Source of the DNA: an uncultured Algibacter sp.
Lineage (GTDB): Bacteria; Bacteroidota; Bacteroidia; Flavobacteriales; Flavobacteriaceae
DNA length: 64,000 nucleotides
Assembly: GCA_947499935.1 (NCBI GenBank)
Contig: CANMQH010000006.1
Span: 62,001-126,000, forward strand
Direction of reading: 5' to 3'
Program-made: the position numbers and the translations under genes
Notes under the pieces: generated by a model
The model's database searches: none
What the model was told of the DNA's origin: nothing
Seen by the model: the letters and a program-made list of their open reading frames with translations, nothing else
Shown here: positions 52,059-61,264 of the stretch, piece after piece
Numbering within the stretch: position 1 is the stretch's first letter
How the letters are laid out: the number at the start of each line of letters is the position of its first letter

Positions 52059-53342
52059 ATGCCGTTATCAGCTAACAATCCAGATAGAATATCTTGGCTA
52101 CATGTCGATAAAAACTCAGATTTCCCAATACAGAATATTCCTTTTGGTGTTTTCTTAACACGAGATGATATTATTACCATTGGTACACGTATAGGAGATA
52201 CTGCCATAGATTTAGGCGCTTTACATCAATTAGGATATTTTGAAGGTATTCCTTTAACTGATGATATTTTTCTGCAAGACTCCTTAAATGATTTCATTGC
52301 AGATGGCCGTAAAACATGGCGTGCTGTTAGAAATAGAATAGCCGAAGTTTTTGATGCAGAAAATGAAACACTAAAAAATAATAAAAAACATAAAGAAACT
52401 ATTTTATTTCGTTTAGACGAAATTGAGATGCAATTGCCTGTACAAGTTGGAGATTATACCGATTTTTATTCTAGTATTGAACACGCCACCAATGTAGGTA
52501 CCATGTTTAGAGACCCAGACAATGCACTTTTACCAAACTGGCTTCATATACCTGTTGGGTATCATGGTAGAAGTTCGTCTATTATACCATCTGGAATACC
52601 GGTGCATCGCCCGCAAGGACAAACCATGCCTAAGGATGCAAAAGCACCTGTTTTTGGCCCCAGTAAATTGGTAGATTTTGAGTTAGAAATGGCCTTTATA
52701 ACGACTGATGCAAATGACTTAGGGGAACCCATTCCTGTAGCCGAAGCCGAAGAGTATATTTTTGGACTCGTTTTATTAAACGATTGGAGCGCACGCGATA
52801 TCCAAAAATGGGAATATGTACCACTAGGTCCATTTTTGGCTAAAAACTTTGCGTCATCAATATCACCATGGATTGTAACCTTAGATGCATTAGAGCCTTA
52901 TAAAGTACAAGGTCCTAAACCTGTTAAACCTCAACTAGATTATTTAAAATATAAAGGCAAAAAGAGTTACGATATTAATCTAGAAGTTTCCATACAACCA
53001 AAAGGTGCTAAAGAAACCGTGGTAAGTAAATCTAACTTTAAATATATGTACTGGAATATGGTACAACAATTAACGCACCATACGGTTAACGGTTGTCCTG
53101 TAAATTCTGGAGATATGATGGGGAGTGGTACTATTTCTGGTCCAACAGAAGACAGTTATGGCTCTATGCTAGAATTAACTTGGAAAGGAGAAAAACCTAT
53201 TAAATTAACAGATGGTAGCGAAAGGAAATTTATAAATGATAATGATACGGTTATTATGCGTGGTCACTGCGAAAAAGATGGTACGCGTATTGGTTTTGGA
53301 GAAGTATCTACAACCCTATTACCTGTCTATAAAAAGAAATAA
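52059..53342 (+). CDS. fahA: Fumarylacetoacetase
   Basis: 427 residues, the normal length. The small N-terminal SH3-like domain (about 1-115: PFGVFLTRDD, IGDTAIDLGAL) is followed by the FAH catalytic barrel. Motifs: VGDYTDFYSSIEHATNVG (Asp metal ligand and the catalytic His in EHAT), LPVGYHGRSSSI, LVDFELEMAFI (Glu metal ligands), LLNDWSARDIQKWEYVPLGPFLAKNF, and GTISGPTEDSYGSMLEL. It splits fumarylacetoacetate into fumarate and acetoacetate, the last step of tyrosine breakdown. The other tyrosine genes are not adjacent. It is followed by a strong terminator. Confidence 0.96.
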   Translation: MPLSANNPDRISWLHVDKNSDFPIQNIPFGVFLTRDDIITIGTRIGDTAIDLGALHQLGYFEGIPLTDDIFLQDSLNDFIADGRKTWRAVRNRIAEVFDAENETLKNNKKHKETILFRLDEIEMQLPVQVGDYTDFYSSIEHATNVGTMFRDPDNALLPNWLHIPVGYHGRSSSIIPSGIPVHRPQGQTMPKDAKAPVFGPSKLVDFELEMAFITTDANDLGEPIPVAEAEEYIFGLVLLNDWSARDIQKWEYVPLGPFLAKNFASSISPWIVTLDALEPYKVQGPKPVKPQLDYLKYKGKKSYDINLEVSIQPKGAKETVVSKSNFKYMYWNMVQQLTHHTVNGCPVNSGDMMGSGTISGPTEDSYGSMLELTWKGEKPIKLTDGSERKFINDNDTVIMRGHCEKDGTRIGFGEVSTTLLPVYKKK

Positions 53343-53379
53343 AGCGGATTTTTATATTTAAAAAAATAGATTTTATATT

Positions 53380-53416
53380 AAATTCCTTTATGCATATGTA
53401 TAAAGGAATTTTTTGT
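53380..53416 (+). terminator. Intrinsic terminator of the fumarylacetoacetase gene
   Basis: Perfect 12-bp stem AAATTCCTTTAT (53380-53391) with 53400-53411, loop GCATATGT, followed by TTTG. Confidence 0.88.
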
Positions 53417-53464
53417 TTGGCACTAAAATTGAAACCTAACTAAAAATCATTAAATTTTAGACTC

Positions 53465-54646
53465 ATGAAAAAAACACTACTTATTTTATTAGCCGTACTT
53501 TTCATGGTATCCTGTAATACAAGGAAACAGGTTGAAAAAGCCGTTAATTCTGGTAATTATGACCAGGCTATAAATACGGCATTGGCTAAACTTAAAACCA
53601 ATAAAAACAAAAAACGTAAGCATGACTATGCCATAATGCTTAAGGACGCTTATAATAAAGTTGTAAAGCGTGATTTAAATACTATTTCACATCTTAAAAA
53701 GGATAATAATCCAGAAGCTTACAAAACAATTTATGAACGCTATTTAGATTTAAATAACAGGCAAGAAGCTATAAAACCTATATTACCCTTAGTAGTAAAT
53801 GGTAAAACTATTCCGTTTACTTTTAATAATTATAGTAATGATATTATAGCTTCTAAGGATAAGCTTTCTAATTACATGTATGAAAAAGGAATTGGTCTAT
53901 TAGAATCTGATAATAAAAATACTATAAGAGAAGCACATAATACACTAAACTACTTAGAGCGTATTAATCCTAATTATGAAGATACACGAGAGCTTTTAAA
54001 CGAAGCCCATGAACGTGGTACCGATTATATTTTGGTTTCTATTAATAACCAAACGCAACAAATTATACCAGAACGCTTACAAGAAGACTTACTTAATTTT
54101 GATACCTACGGATTAAATAAATTCTGGAGCGTATACCATGCTAATCAAAATAAAGGTTTACAATATGATTATGCCATGTTCCTAAATTTAAAACAAATTA
54201 ATATTTCTCCAGAACGTCTTAACGAACGAGAATTTATAAGAGAAAGAGATATTAAAGACGGCTGGAAATATGAACTAGACCGTAATGGAAATGTTACTAA
54301 AGATAGTTTGGGTAATGATATTAAAATCGATAAAATAATTAGAGTGAAATGTAAATTATTAGAAACCATACAAACCAAATCGTCTCAAGTTATTGCAGAT
54401 GTTGTATATAAAGATTTAAAAACAAATCAAACATTAGATTCATTTCCCATTGATAGTCAATTTATTTTTGAACATATTTTTGCCAGATATAGAGGTGATA
54501 AGCGTGCTTTAAACAGCGATGATAGAAATTTATTAAACAATAGACATGTTCCGTTTCCTAGTAACGAACAAATGGTTTACGATACTGGCGAGGATTTAAA
54601 ACTTAAATTAAAAGACATTATAAATTCGTATAGCTTACGAAAATAA
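53465..54646 (+). CDS. Conserved flavobacterial lipoprotein
   Basis: 393 residues. Lipobox with Cys17 (LAVLFMVSC). The first 190 residues look like helical TPR-type repeats (QVEKAVNSGNYDQAINTALAKL, NRQEAI, LNYLERINPNYEDTRELLNEAHERG). A beta-rich C-terminal half follows (IIRVKCKLLETIQTKSSQVIADVVYKDLKTNQ). Without a close characterised relative no function can be given; the pattern resembles a conserved Bacteroidetes envelope lipoprotein. It stands alone, bounded by terminators on both sides. Confidence 0.75.
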   Translation: MKKTLLILLAVLFMVSCNTRKQVEKAVNSGNYDQAINTALAKLKTNKNKKRKHDYAIMLKDAYNKVVKRDLNTISHLKKDNNPEAYKTIYERYLDLNNRQEAIKPILPLVVNGKTIPFTFNNYSNDIIASKDKLSNYMYEKGIGLLESDNKNTIREAHNTLNYLERINPNYEDTRELLNEAHERGTDYILVSINNQTQQIIPERLQEDLLNFDTYGLNKFWSVYHANQNKGLQYDYAMFLNLKQINISPERLNEREFIRERDIKDGWKYELDRNGNVTKDSLGNDIKIDKIIRVKCKLLETIQTKSSQVIADVVYKDLKTNQTLDSFPIDSQFIFEHIFARYRGDKRALNSDDRNLLNNRHVPFPSNEQMVYDTGEDLKLKLKDIINSYSLRK

Positions 54647-54660
54647 AGGGAGTGTGTATA

Positions 54661-54702
54661 AAAAAACAGCAGGTCTTGCAATTGTAAGACCTGCTGTTTT
54701 TT
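54661..54702. terminator. Bidirectional intrinsic terminator
   Basis: Perfect 17-bp stem from 54661-54677 with 54686-54702 (core CAGCAGGTCTT), A-run before and T-run after, between the convergent lipoprotein and response-regulator genes. Confidence 0.93.
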
Positions 54703-54720
54703 ATTAGGTATAATATTTTT

Positions 54721-55425
54721 CTAAGTATTAACGACCAATCTAAACCCTTCGCCATGAATATTAAGTATTTCTACTTTACTATCTAGTTTTAAATATTTAC
54801 GAAGTTTAGCTATATATACATCCATACTACGAGAAGTAAAATAATTATCATCACGCCATATTTTTGTTAAAGCTAGTTCTCTAGGCATCAAATCATTTTC
54901 ATGAAGTGCCAATAAACGTAATAATTCATTTTCTTTAGGTGAAAGCTTTACAGGGTTTTCGCCATTGTATTTTAAAAAACGTAATTTTGAGTTTAAATCA
55001 AATCCGCCAATTTTAAATTCAAACTGCTTACTGTCCGATATAGTCTCTGTAGCTTTACGTTGAATTATAGCCTTAATCTTCATGAGTAAAACTTCGCTAT
55101 CAAAAGGCTTATTTAAATAGTCGTCTGCCCCTACTTTATAGCCTTTTAAGACATCTTCTTTCATGGTTTTAGCCGTCAAAAAGATAATAGGTACATCTGT
55201 GTTTTTTTCTCTAATTTCTTTAGCTAACGTAAAACCATCTTTATAAGGCATCATAACGTCCAAGATGCATAAATCAAAATCATCTTTCTTGAATTTTTCA
55301 AAGCCTTCCATACCATTTTTAGCATGGGTAACTTCATAATCATTCATCATTAAATAATCTTTAAGCACTGTTCCAAAATTTGGATCGTCTTCTACTAGCA
55401 ATATTCTTTTTTTATGCTCTTCCAT
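54721..55425 (-). CDS. OmpR/PhoB-family response regulator (RprY-like)
   Basis: 234 residues. Receiver domain (about 6-122): acidic pocket Glu12-Asp13-Asp14 in LLVEDDPNF, phospho-acceptor Asp56 in CILDVMMPYKDG, Thr in FLTAK and Lys in NKPFD. Winged-helix DNA-binding domain (about 135-232: LSPKENELLRLLALHENDLMPRELAL, YFTSRSMDVYIAKLRKYL). It starts 2 bases after the stop of the histidine kinase gene, so the pair is one transcript. The composition recalls RprXY of Bacteroides. Targets and signal are not known. Confidence 0.93.
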   Translation of the reverse strand: MEEHKKRILLVEDDPNFGTVLKDYLMMNDYEVTHAKNGMEGFEKFKKDDFDLCILDVMMPYKDGFTLAKEIREKNTDVPIIFLTAKTMKEDVLKGYKVGADDYLNKPFDSEVLLMKIKAIIQRKATETISDSKQFEFKIGGFDLNSKLRFLKYNGENPVKLSPKENELLRLLALHENDLMPRELALTKIWRDDNYFTSRSMDVYIAKLRKYLKLDSKVEILNIHGEGFRLVVNT

Positions 55426-55427
55426 AG

Positions 55428-56999
55428 TTATGATATTAGCGGAAGCTTTATAATGAAAGTACTCCCTTTGTCTTTTTCTGATTCTACCGATACGTGACCT
55501 TGATGATCTTCCACAATGCTTTTAACGTAAGCTAAGCCTAAACCATGCCCCTTTACATTGTGTATGTTACCAGTGTGTTCTCTATAAAATTTTTCAAACA
55601 CTCGTTTTGCAGCAGCTTTACTCATACCGCTACCATAATCTTTAATTTTTAATATAATATAAGTGCCTACAACTTCTGTATACACTTCAATTTTTGGTTT
55701 ACCTGGAGAATACTTCATGGCGTTATCCAGAATGTTAACAATAACATTTGTAAAATGTGTTTCGTTAGCCAAAATTGATGATTGATTAGCCTCTAGAAAC
55801 GTTTTAATATAACCTTGTCTGTCTTCAACCAAAAGCTGTACATGTGCAATAGCATCTTCAACTATGTCGTGTAACTCAAGACGCTCCTTACTTATATTAA
55901 GTTCATTTTTTTCTAATTTAGATATTCTTAATACATTTTCAACCTGAGCATGCATACGTTTATTTTCTTCTTTTATCATCCCTAAATAACGTAATACTTT
56001 CTCTTTATCATCAATGACTTTAGGGTTTCTTATAGAATCTAAAGCCAAGTTTATAGTAGCAATGGGTGTTTTAAACTCATGCGTCATATTATTAATAAAG
56101 TCTGTTTTTATTTCTGAAATTTTACGTTGTTTAACCAACTGAAACAATGCACTTGAATAAGCCAGTATAATAATTGATGTAAAAATTATAGATAAAAAAA
56201 TCATCCTCATAACCGTTGATAGAATAAACTTTCTATCATCTGGAAAATTAACCAAAAGCTTATAAAGACTTTGATTGTTTTCATCATAAAAAATAGGTAC
56301 ACTAAAAGTTGAGTTTTTCTCGTTTTCAAAGTTATCACTTTGCACTTTAGTTGCTAAATCATTACCATAAATAGCAAATTCAAAATCGATATTTATACCA
56401 TCTTTTGCTAGTTTCTCTGATAATAAAGTACTAATTTCTTGTTCGGAAACTCGTTTATGTATAGGTGTTCTTTTTGATATTTCTCTAAAGTTTTTCTCAA
56501 AACTTAAGCGTTGTGCTTCATCCAAGCTACCACTTCTTATAATTTTTGATATTGGACTTTTAATATCTTTCTCAGAAAGTTCAGCATTGCTATATATTTC
56601 TGCAGTAGAACTTCCTATAATATTTTTAATATCAAGACTATCTAAACCAATGTCAAAGAGCGAAGAAGATAACTTATAATTTTCTTCTAAAACGTTACTT
56701 CTATATATGAGCGTTTCTTTTGTACTGTTGTTTTTTTGATAAATCAACAATTGCGAAACAACATCTTCATCAACTTTTTTTTCGCTATCTAAGCTTAAAT
56801 ATTTAGTAAAATATTTTTCTGATTCGTTATTCTCAATAGTATTTGATACGTAACTTAAGGCTTTAACGACATTAAACTTAAAACGTGCCTTTTCGTTATT
56901 TACCGAATCATTAATATAATAAGCTTGAATAGATATAATTCCTATAAGTGATAAGCTCATAAGTATTATTAATAGGATGAATATTCTTTTGCTCATCAT
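55428..56999 (-). CDS. Sensor histidine kinase (RprX-like)
   Basis: 523 residues. Two membrane spans (about 6-27 and 262-286) bracket a periplasmic sensor region of about 230 residues with no recognised fold. HisKA contains the phospho-accepting His in NNMTHEFKTPIATINLALDSIR (about 307-328). The HATPase domain shows NILDNAMKYSPGKP (N box), KDYGSGMSKAAAKRVFEKFYRE (G1/F) and GHGLGLAYVKSIVEDHQGH (G2). The DEVVS-rich linker and long periplasmic part fit an envelope-signal kinase. Co-transcribed with the response regulator 2 bases downstream. Confidence 0.93.
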   Translation of the reverse strand: MMSKRIFILLIILMSLSLIGIISIQAYYINDSVNNEKARFKFNVVKALSYVSNTIENNESEKYFTKYLSLDSEKKVDEDVVSQLLIYQKNNSTKETLIYRSNVLEENYKLSSSLFDIGLDSLDIKNIIGSSTAEIYSNAELSEKDIKSPISKIIRSGSLDEAQRLSFEKNFREISKRTPIHKRVSEQEISTLLSEKLAKDGINIDFEFAIYGNDLATKVQSDNFENEKNSTFSVPIFYDENNQSLYKLLVNFPDDRKFILSTVMRMIFLSIIFTSIIILAYSSALFQLVKQRKISEIKTDFINNMTHEFKTPIATINLALDSIRNPKVIDDKEKVLRYLGMIKEENKRMHAQVENVLRISKLEKNELNISKERLELHDIVEDAIAHVQLLVEDRQGYIKTFLEANQSSILANETHFTNVIVNILDNAMKYSPGKPKIEVYTEVVGTYIILKIKDYGSGMSKAAAKRVFEKFYREHTGNIHNVKGHGLGLAYVKSIVEDHQGHVSVESEKDKGSTFIIKLPLIS

Positions 57000-57067
57000 T
57001 CAAAATTAACATTTTAACATTTAGCTATCTTACCTTTTAACCTTACATTAACAAAATTGTGTGGTGG

Positions 57068-57652
57068 TTAAACACTGTGTAAAATTTGTTCATGGATTTT
57101 TAGTACTTGAGCCTTGGTCTCATCTAAGGACTTATTATGAATAACAAAGTTGGAACGTTCTATTTTTTGTGCATCACTCCATTGATTCTTCATGATAGCC
57201 TCTACCTTCTCTTTTGAAGTTTTGTCTCGTTTTAACACCCGTTCTAACCTAGTTGCTTTTGGAGCTACAACAGTTATTATTTGATCACAAAATTTATGTC
57301 CATTGTTTTCAAATAAAATAGCGACTTCTTTTATAACATAAGGCGTATTTTGTTTTAAAATCCATGTATTAAAATGCTTAGCCACCTTAGGATGGATTAT
57401 AGCATTCATTTTCTGTAAATAGTGTTTGTCGTTAAAAATAATATTTGCGATGTATGGCTTATTAAGGCTATTATCTACATAGGCTTCTTCACCAAACAAC
57501 TTAATAAGTTTTCGTTTTATAATTTTAGAGGTATGCATCATTTTTTTTGCCTCCTCATCTGCTATGTAAACTGGTATACCAAGTTCTAAAAATAAATTAG
57601 CTACTGTGGTTTTACCACTTCCTATACCTCCTGTAAGTCCTACAATAATCAT
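57068..57652 (-). CDS. coaE: Dephospho-CoA kinase
   Basis: 194 residues. P-loop GLTGGIGSGKTT (residues 5-16) and the CoaE pattern GIPVYIADEEAKKMM, AIIHPKV, PYVIKEVAILFENNGHKFCD (acidic catalytic residues) and RVLKRD. It phosphorylates dephospho-CoA at the 3' hydroxyl, the last step of CoA synthesis. It overlaps the upstream YbbR-like gene by 4 bases, so translation is coupled. The order GT2-YbbR-CoaE is a common Flavobacteriia arrangement. Confidence 0.96.
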   Translation of the reverse strand: MIIVGLTGGIGSGKTTVANLFLELGIPVYIADEEAKKMMHTSKIIKRKLIKLFGEEAYVDNSLNKPYIANIIFNDKHYLQKMNAIIHPKVAKHFNTWILKQNTPYVIKEVAILFENNGHKFCDQIITVVAPKATRLERVLKRDKTSKEKVEAIMKNQWSDAQKIERSNFVIHNKSLDETKAQVLKIHEQILHSV

Positions 57653-58608
57653 TTTGTTATTATAAATTCAATACGTTGTTGACTTATTTTTGCGTTTTTT
57701 ACCAATTTTGGAACCTTTGTTAATTCTGGAAGTAAAAAAGATTGATTATCACTGGTTTTAGAATAGTCGCATATAACTTTAAAATCTTTATTCTTAATAG
57801 CATCAAAATTATTTAAGCTTACATAATATGAAACGCTTACTTTTTTGGGAAAGTATTTTAATTCAATATGTCTTGGCGCATTTATTATGGTTACTGGAAC
57901 CTGCAAAGTCCCTTCTGTAAATTTCTCAACTTTAGCTTTTATATTGACATCGGTTTCAGAAAACTTAATATCTAATTGATTAGAAGGCAACTTTAACTTT
58001 GTATTTACCATAACATCTGTTCTAATATTATTTAAAACAAGATTTTCGGTTTCTACAAAACTAATTTTATCTACCAATTGATTAGGCCCTATAACCTCTA
58101 CAGAATCGGGTTGAACAACCATACTATTTGCTAAATCATAACCATGACTATAATTTATAGTTGCATTTAATTTTACAGGAACTTTTTTTACAAGGTTTAC
58201 ACCATATCTAAATAGTAGCGTATCTGGTGTAATATTAAGCAGTTCTACTTGTTTACTAAACTGTGTATTACTTAAATAAGCAATGGGCTTACTCCACACA
58301 AAAACATTTTTATGCTTATAAACATCTTTGCTAAAATCTATTTTTATTTTTGGTTTTGACACATAATACTTTAGCCACTTAAAGCCATGTGTTTTTAATG
58401 TTACATCTAATTTTATAGAATCGTTTAAGAGAATATTTTCTAATGGAACATTTATTTTTTCAATTTCAAAAACCATAGTATTTGTATAATTTTTTGAAAG
58501 TTTTGTAAAAATCAAAATAACAAATGCGGATATTAAAAAGAAAAAGAAAACATTAATCTTCTTATTCTTTATAGATACTGATATTTTTGTTTTTATACTA
58601 TGTATCAT
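57649..58608 (-). CDS. YbbR-like domain protein (CdaR-type)
   Basis: 319 residues. One N-terminal membrane span (about 20-40, VFFFFLISAFVILIF) and then beta-rich YbbR-like repeats outside the membrane: FEIEKINVPLENILL, PKIKIDFS, VQPDSVEVIGPNQLVDKISFVETENLVLNNI, and VPVTIINAPRHIELKYFPKKVSVSYYV. In Firmicutes such proteins regulate the CdaA diadenylate cyclase; here no cdaA is adjacent, so that role is only a suggestion. It overlaps coaE by 4 bases and the GT2 gene upstream by 4 bases, forming a tightly coupled three-gene unit. Confidence 0.85.
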   Translation of the reverse strand: MIHSIKTKISVSIKNKKINVFFFFLISAFVILIFTKLSKNYTNTMVFEIEKINVPLENILLNDSIKLDVTLKTHGFKWLKYYVSKPKIKIDFSKDVYKHKNVFVWSKPIAYLSNTQFSKQVELLNITPDTLLFRYGVNLVKKVPVKLNATINYSHGYDLANSMVVQPDSVEVIGPNQLVDKISFVETENLVLNNIRTDVMVNTKLKLPSNQLDIKFSETDVNIKAKVEKFTEGTLQVPVTIINAPRHIELKYFPKKVSVSYYVSLNNFDAIKNKDFKVICDYSKTSDNQSFLLPELTKVPKLVKNAKISQQRIEFIITK

Positions 58609-59612
58609 TTTTGTTTGAAAAACAATTGTGGAAAATAATGTTCTGGATTTTTATTTAATACCGAGAGTGCCCAAGTAGATTTTAAAAACCCATAACCATA
58701 ACCAAAAAATTGTACCAAAATTGCAGGTATTGCTAATATGGATACCACTAAACTTTTGGTGACTAATAATGCAACCAACAGCGCTATTACAAAATACAAT
58801 AAATAACCTATTAACAGCCATTTAAAGTTAAGAAACCAAAACAAAATTGCAATAATAAACCCTAACACAAAAAGCGAAGGAAACCAGTATGTAAGTTTAT
58901 TGGTTTGAGGATGCCAATGATTTAAAATGGGGCGTACCATACCAAATTTATTAACTTGTTTATAAAACGATTTCCAAGACACACGACGTTTATGATATAC
59001 AAACGCTTTTGTTATTAAACTTGTTTTATAACCCAAACCCCATAATCTTATGGTTAAATCTGGGTCTTCACCAGGGTGAATATTCCCAAAACCACCCGAA
59101 GACACGAATGCTTCTTTAGAAATACCCATATTAAAACTTCTAGGTTGAAATTTATCTATACTTTTTTCATGCCCTCTTATACCCCCTGTCGTTATAAAAG
59201 ATGTCATTGAGAAATCTATAGCTTTTTGTAAGTTTGAAAACGATTTATGTGCCGTATCTGGCCCTCCAAAACAATCTACATAATTTGTTTTTAAGCTTTT
59301 ATCTACTTCTCTTAAATAATGGCTTGGTAGTATACAATCACTATCTAAAATAATAAAATAATTACCTTTGGCATGACGCATACCGTAGTTTCTAGAATCT
59401 CCAGGGCCTGTATTATTTTTAAAAAAATAACTAATATTTAAATCAATTATATAGTTATCAATTACCGTTTTAGATGTTATAGTAGACCCATCTTCAACAA
59501 TAACGACTTCAAACTTAATATCTGTTTTTAATTCAACTAAGCTCTGTAATAATTCATCTATTTCTTTTGGACGATTAAATACAGGAATAATGAATGAATA
59601 TTGTAATTGCAT
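58605..59612 (-). CDS. Family 2 glycosyltransferase with C-terminal membrane segments
   Basis: 335 residues. GT-A core: SFIIPVFNRPKEIDELLQSL, FEVVIVEDGSTI, GPGDSRNYGMRHAKGNYFIILDSDCILP (the DSD metal motif), SFNMGISKEAFVSSGGFGNIHPGEDPDLTIRLWGLGYK (the ED acid motif). The C-terminal part (about 240-300) has two to three membrane spans (LTYWFPSLFVLGFIIAILFWF, YLLYFVIALLVALLVTK). It transfers a sugar at the cytoplasmic face of the membrane; acceptor unknown. The first gene of the GT2-YbbR-coaE unit. Confidence 0.9.
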   Translation of the reverse strand: MQLQYSFIIPVFNRPKEIDELLQSLVELKTDIKFEVVIVEDGSTITSKTVIDNYIIDLNISYFFKNNTGPGDSRNYGMRHAKGNYFIILDSDCILPSHYLREVDKSLKTNYVDCFGGPDTAHKSFSNLQKAIDFSMTSFITTGGIRGHEKSIDKFQPRSFNMGISKEAFVSSGGFGNIHPGEDPDLTIRLWGLGYKTSLITKAFVYHKRRVSWKSFYKQVNKFGMVRPILNHWHPQTNKLTYWFPSLFVLGFIIAILFWFLNFKWLLIGYLLYFVIALLVALLVTKSLVVSILAIPAILVQFFGYGYGFLKSTWALSVLNKNPEHYFPQLFFKQK

Positions 59613-59635
59613 TTAACAAATGTATAAACAAAAGT

Positions 59636-59666
59636 AAAGCTACTGCATTTAAACAGTAGCTTTTTT
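59636..59666 (-). terminator. Hairpin between the repeat lipoprotein and GT2 genes
   Basis: Perfect 10-bp stem AAAGCTACTG (59636-59645) with CAGTAGCTTT (59654-59663). The strong T-run is on the plus side; on the minus side only TTTACTTTTG follows, so termination of the lipoprotein transcript may be partial. Confidence 0.6.
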
Positions 59667-59700
59667 AATTTTTATGTAGATATATTATATTAAACTAATA

Positions 59701-60309
59701 CTAAAAAGTCAATGTTTTGCAAACATTAATACTATCATCTGATGTTGTTGATGTTACCTTTAAACAAAACTCTGTTTCTCCTAGGCTAGGCGCCCAATAT
59801 AAACCTTTACCATCTTCTCTATCACTAGGGTATTCAGCTTCAAGAATAGTCCATGTATAAACAGGATTTTCTATATTACTAGATCCAATGGCTATAACCT
59901 CTGCATTGGTTCCTATGTTAACCTGTTTAAATTCTATTTCGGCAGTTAATGCCTCTTCATATTTTAAAGTCTTGCATACAGTCATACTATCATCTGAAGA
60001 TGTTGAAGTTACAGTTAAACAAAACTCTGTTTCGCCTAGGCTAGGTGCCCAATATAAACCTTTCCCCTCTTCTCTATCACTAGGGTATTCAGCCTCAAGA
60101 ATAGTCCATGTATAAATTGGGTTCTCTATATTACTGGAACCAATTGATATAACCTCAGCATTTGTTTCTCCATTAACTTGTTTAAAGTTAATTTCGGCGG
60201 TTAACGTATTCTCAGTTTTAGTTAAATCATCACTATCTTTATTACAAGAAACAACACATAAACAAAGCATTAATACTAAACTCATTTTTTTCACTAATTT
60301 AAATCTCAT
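59701..60309 (-). CDS. Lipoprotein made of two near-identical PKD-like repeats
   Basis: 202 residues. Lipobox with Cys22 (LCVVSC). Two tandem units of about 82-85 residues follow (36-120 and 121-202). They share LTAEI-FKQVN, IGSSNIENP-YTWTILEAEYPSDRE, GKGLYWAPSLGETEFCL and DDS--VCKTL, and differ at about 11 positions. The folding pattern (YTWTI, GETEFCLTVTSTSSDD) resembles PKD/immunoglobulin-like domains. Each unit has one Cys pair (FCL and VCK) that could form a disulfide. Function unknown. The high identity points to a recent duplication. Confidence 0.8.
   Translation of the reverse strand: MRFKLVKKMSLVLMLCLCVVSCNKDSDDLTKTENTLTAEINFKQVNGETNAEVISIGSSNIENPIYTWTILEAEYPSDREEGKGLYWAPSLGETEFCLTVTSTSSDDSMTVCKTLKYEEALTAEIEFKQVNIGTNAEVIAIGSSNIENPVYTWTILEAEYPSDREDGKGLYWAPSLGETEFCLKVTSTTSDDSINVCKTLTF
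59704..60204 (-). repeat. Tandem 255-base coding repeat
   Basis: Unit 1 is 59950-60204 and unit 2 is 59704-59949, in the lipoprotein gene. Many long exact stretches can be read in both, for instance CTATCACTAGGGTATTCAGC. A misalignment-driven duplication is the simplest origin, and copy number may vary between strains. Confidence 0.85.
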
Positions 60310-60393
60310 TTTTTTTGTTTTTAGATTACAAATCGTTCTATTTTGAGAACTTTATTATAAAACAGTTTAAGCTTTGTTTCTCCTACCCAAAAA

Positions 60394-60427
60394 TCAAAAA
60401 AAAAGCCATCTATTTTCTAGATGGCTC
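60394..60427 (-). terminator. Intrinsic terminator of fabI
   Basis: On the minus strand AGCCATCTA pairs with TAGATGGCT around GAAAA, followed by nine T. It lies 23 bases past the fabI stop. Confidence 0.93.
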
Positions 60428-60449
60428 ATAATCATTATTTTAATTTATT

Positions 60450-61262
60450 TTATTCCTTAGTAAAGGTTTCCATAACGCCATCACTGACTCCCATATTACT
60501 AAAACCACCATCATTATAAAGGTTTTGTAATGTAACACGTTTGGTTAAATCGCTAAAAAGAGACACCGTATAATTAGCACAGTCTAAAGCTGTGGCGTTA
60601 CCAAGTGGCGACATTTTTTCGGCATAGGCAATAAATCCATTAAATCCTTTAACACCACTACCTGCTGTTGTTGGTGTTGGAGATTGCGAAATGGTATTAA
60701 CACGAACTTTTTTATCTCTTCCAAAGAAATAACCAAAACTTCGTGCAATACTTTCTAAATAGGCTTTATTGTCTGCCATGTCATTATAATCTGGAAATAC
60801 ACGCTGCGCAGCCATATAAGTTAAGGCCACTATACTACCCCACTCATTCATGGCATCAGATTTATACAAGGTTTGCATAAGCTTATGAAAAGACATTGCC
60901 GAAACATCTGTTCCTTTTTTTGTCCATTCATAATTTTGATCTGTATAATGCTTACCCTTTCTAACATTTATAGACATTCCTATAGAGTGTAAAACAAAAT
61001 CAATTTTACCTCCTAAAATCTCTACAGATTTATCAACTAAATTTTGTAAATCTTCAACAGAAGTTGCATCGGCAGGAATAACTTGCGAACCCGTTTTTTC
61101 TGCTAATTCATTAATCTGTCCCATACGCATAGCAACAGGAGCATTGGTTAAAACAAAAGTGCCGCCTTCTTCATGAACACGTTCGGCAGTTTTCCAAGCT
61201 ATTGAATTTGAGTCTAACGCTCCAAAAATGATTCCTCTTTTTCCTTTTAATAAGTTGTACAT
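60450..61262 (-). CDS. fabI: Enoyl-[acyl-carrier-protein] reductase (FabI type)
   Basis: 270 residues, a short-chain dehydrogenase fold of the FabI group. Landmarks: GIIFGALDSNSIAW at the nucleotide site, DFVLHSIGMS, TYMAAQRVFPDYNDMADNKAYLE with the Tyr-x6-Lys catalytic pair, and RVNTISQSPTPTTAGSGVKGF in the substrate loop. It reduces the enoyl-ACP double bond with NAD(P)H, the last step of each fatty-acid elongation cycle, in the cytoplasm. A 20-base palindrome lies 2 bases upstream of the ATG (see the control-site entry), suggesting direct transcriptional control. Confidence 0.96.
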   Translation of the reverse strand: MYNLLKGKRGIIFGALDSNSIAWKTAERVHEEGGTFVLTNAPVAMRMGQINELAEKTGSQVIPADATSVEDLQNLVDKSVEILGGKIDFVLHSIGMSINVRKGKHYTDQNYEWTKKGTDVSAMSFHKLMQTLYKSDAMNEWGSIVALTYMAAQRVFPDYNDMADNKAYLESIARSFGYFFGRDKKVRVNTISQSPTPTTAGSGVKGFNGFIAYAEKMSPLGNATALDCANYTVSLFSDLTKRVTLQNLYNDGGFSNMGVSDGVMETFTKE

Positions 61263-61264
61263 AT

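Noticed and set aside
59888-60115. Plus-strand frame of 75 residues
   Set aside because: Antisense to the repeat-containing lipoprotein.
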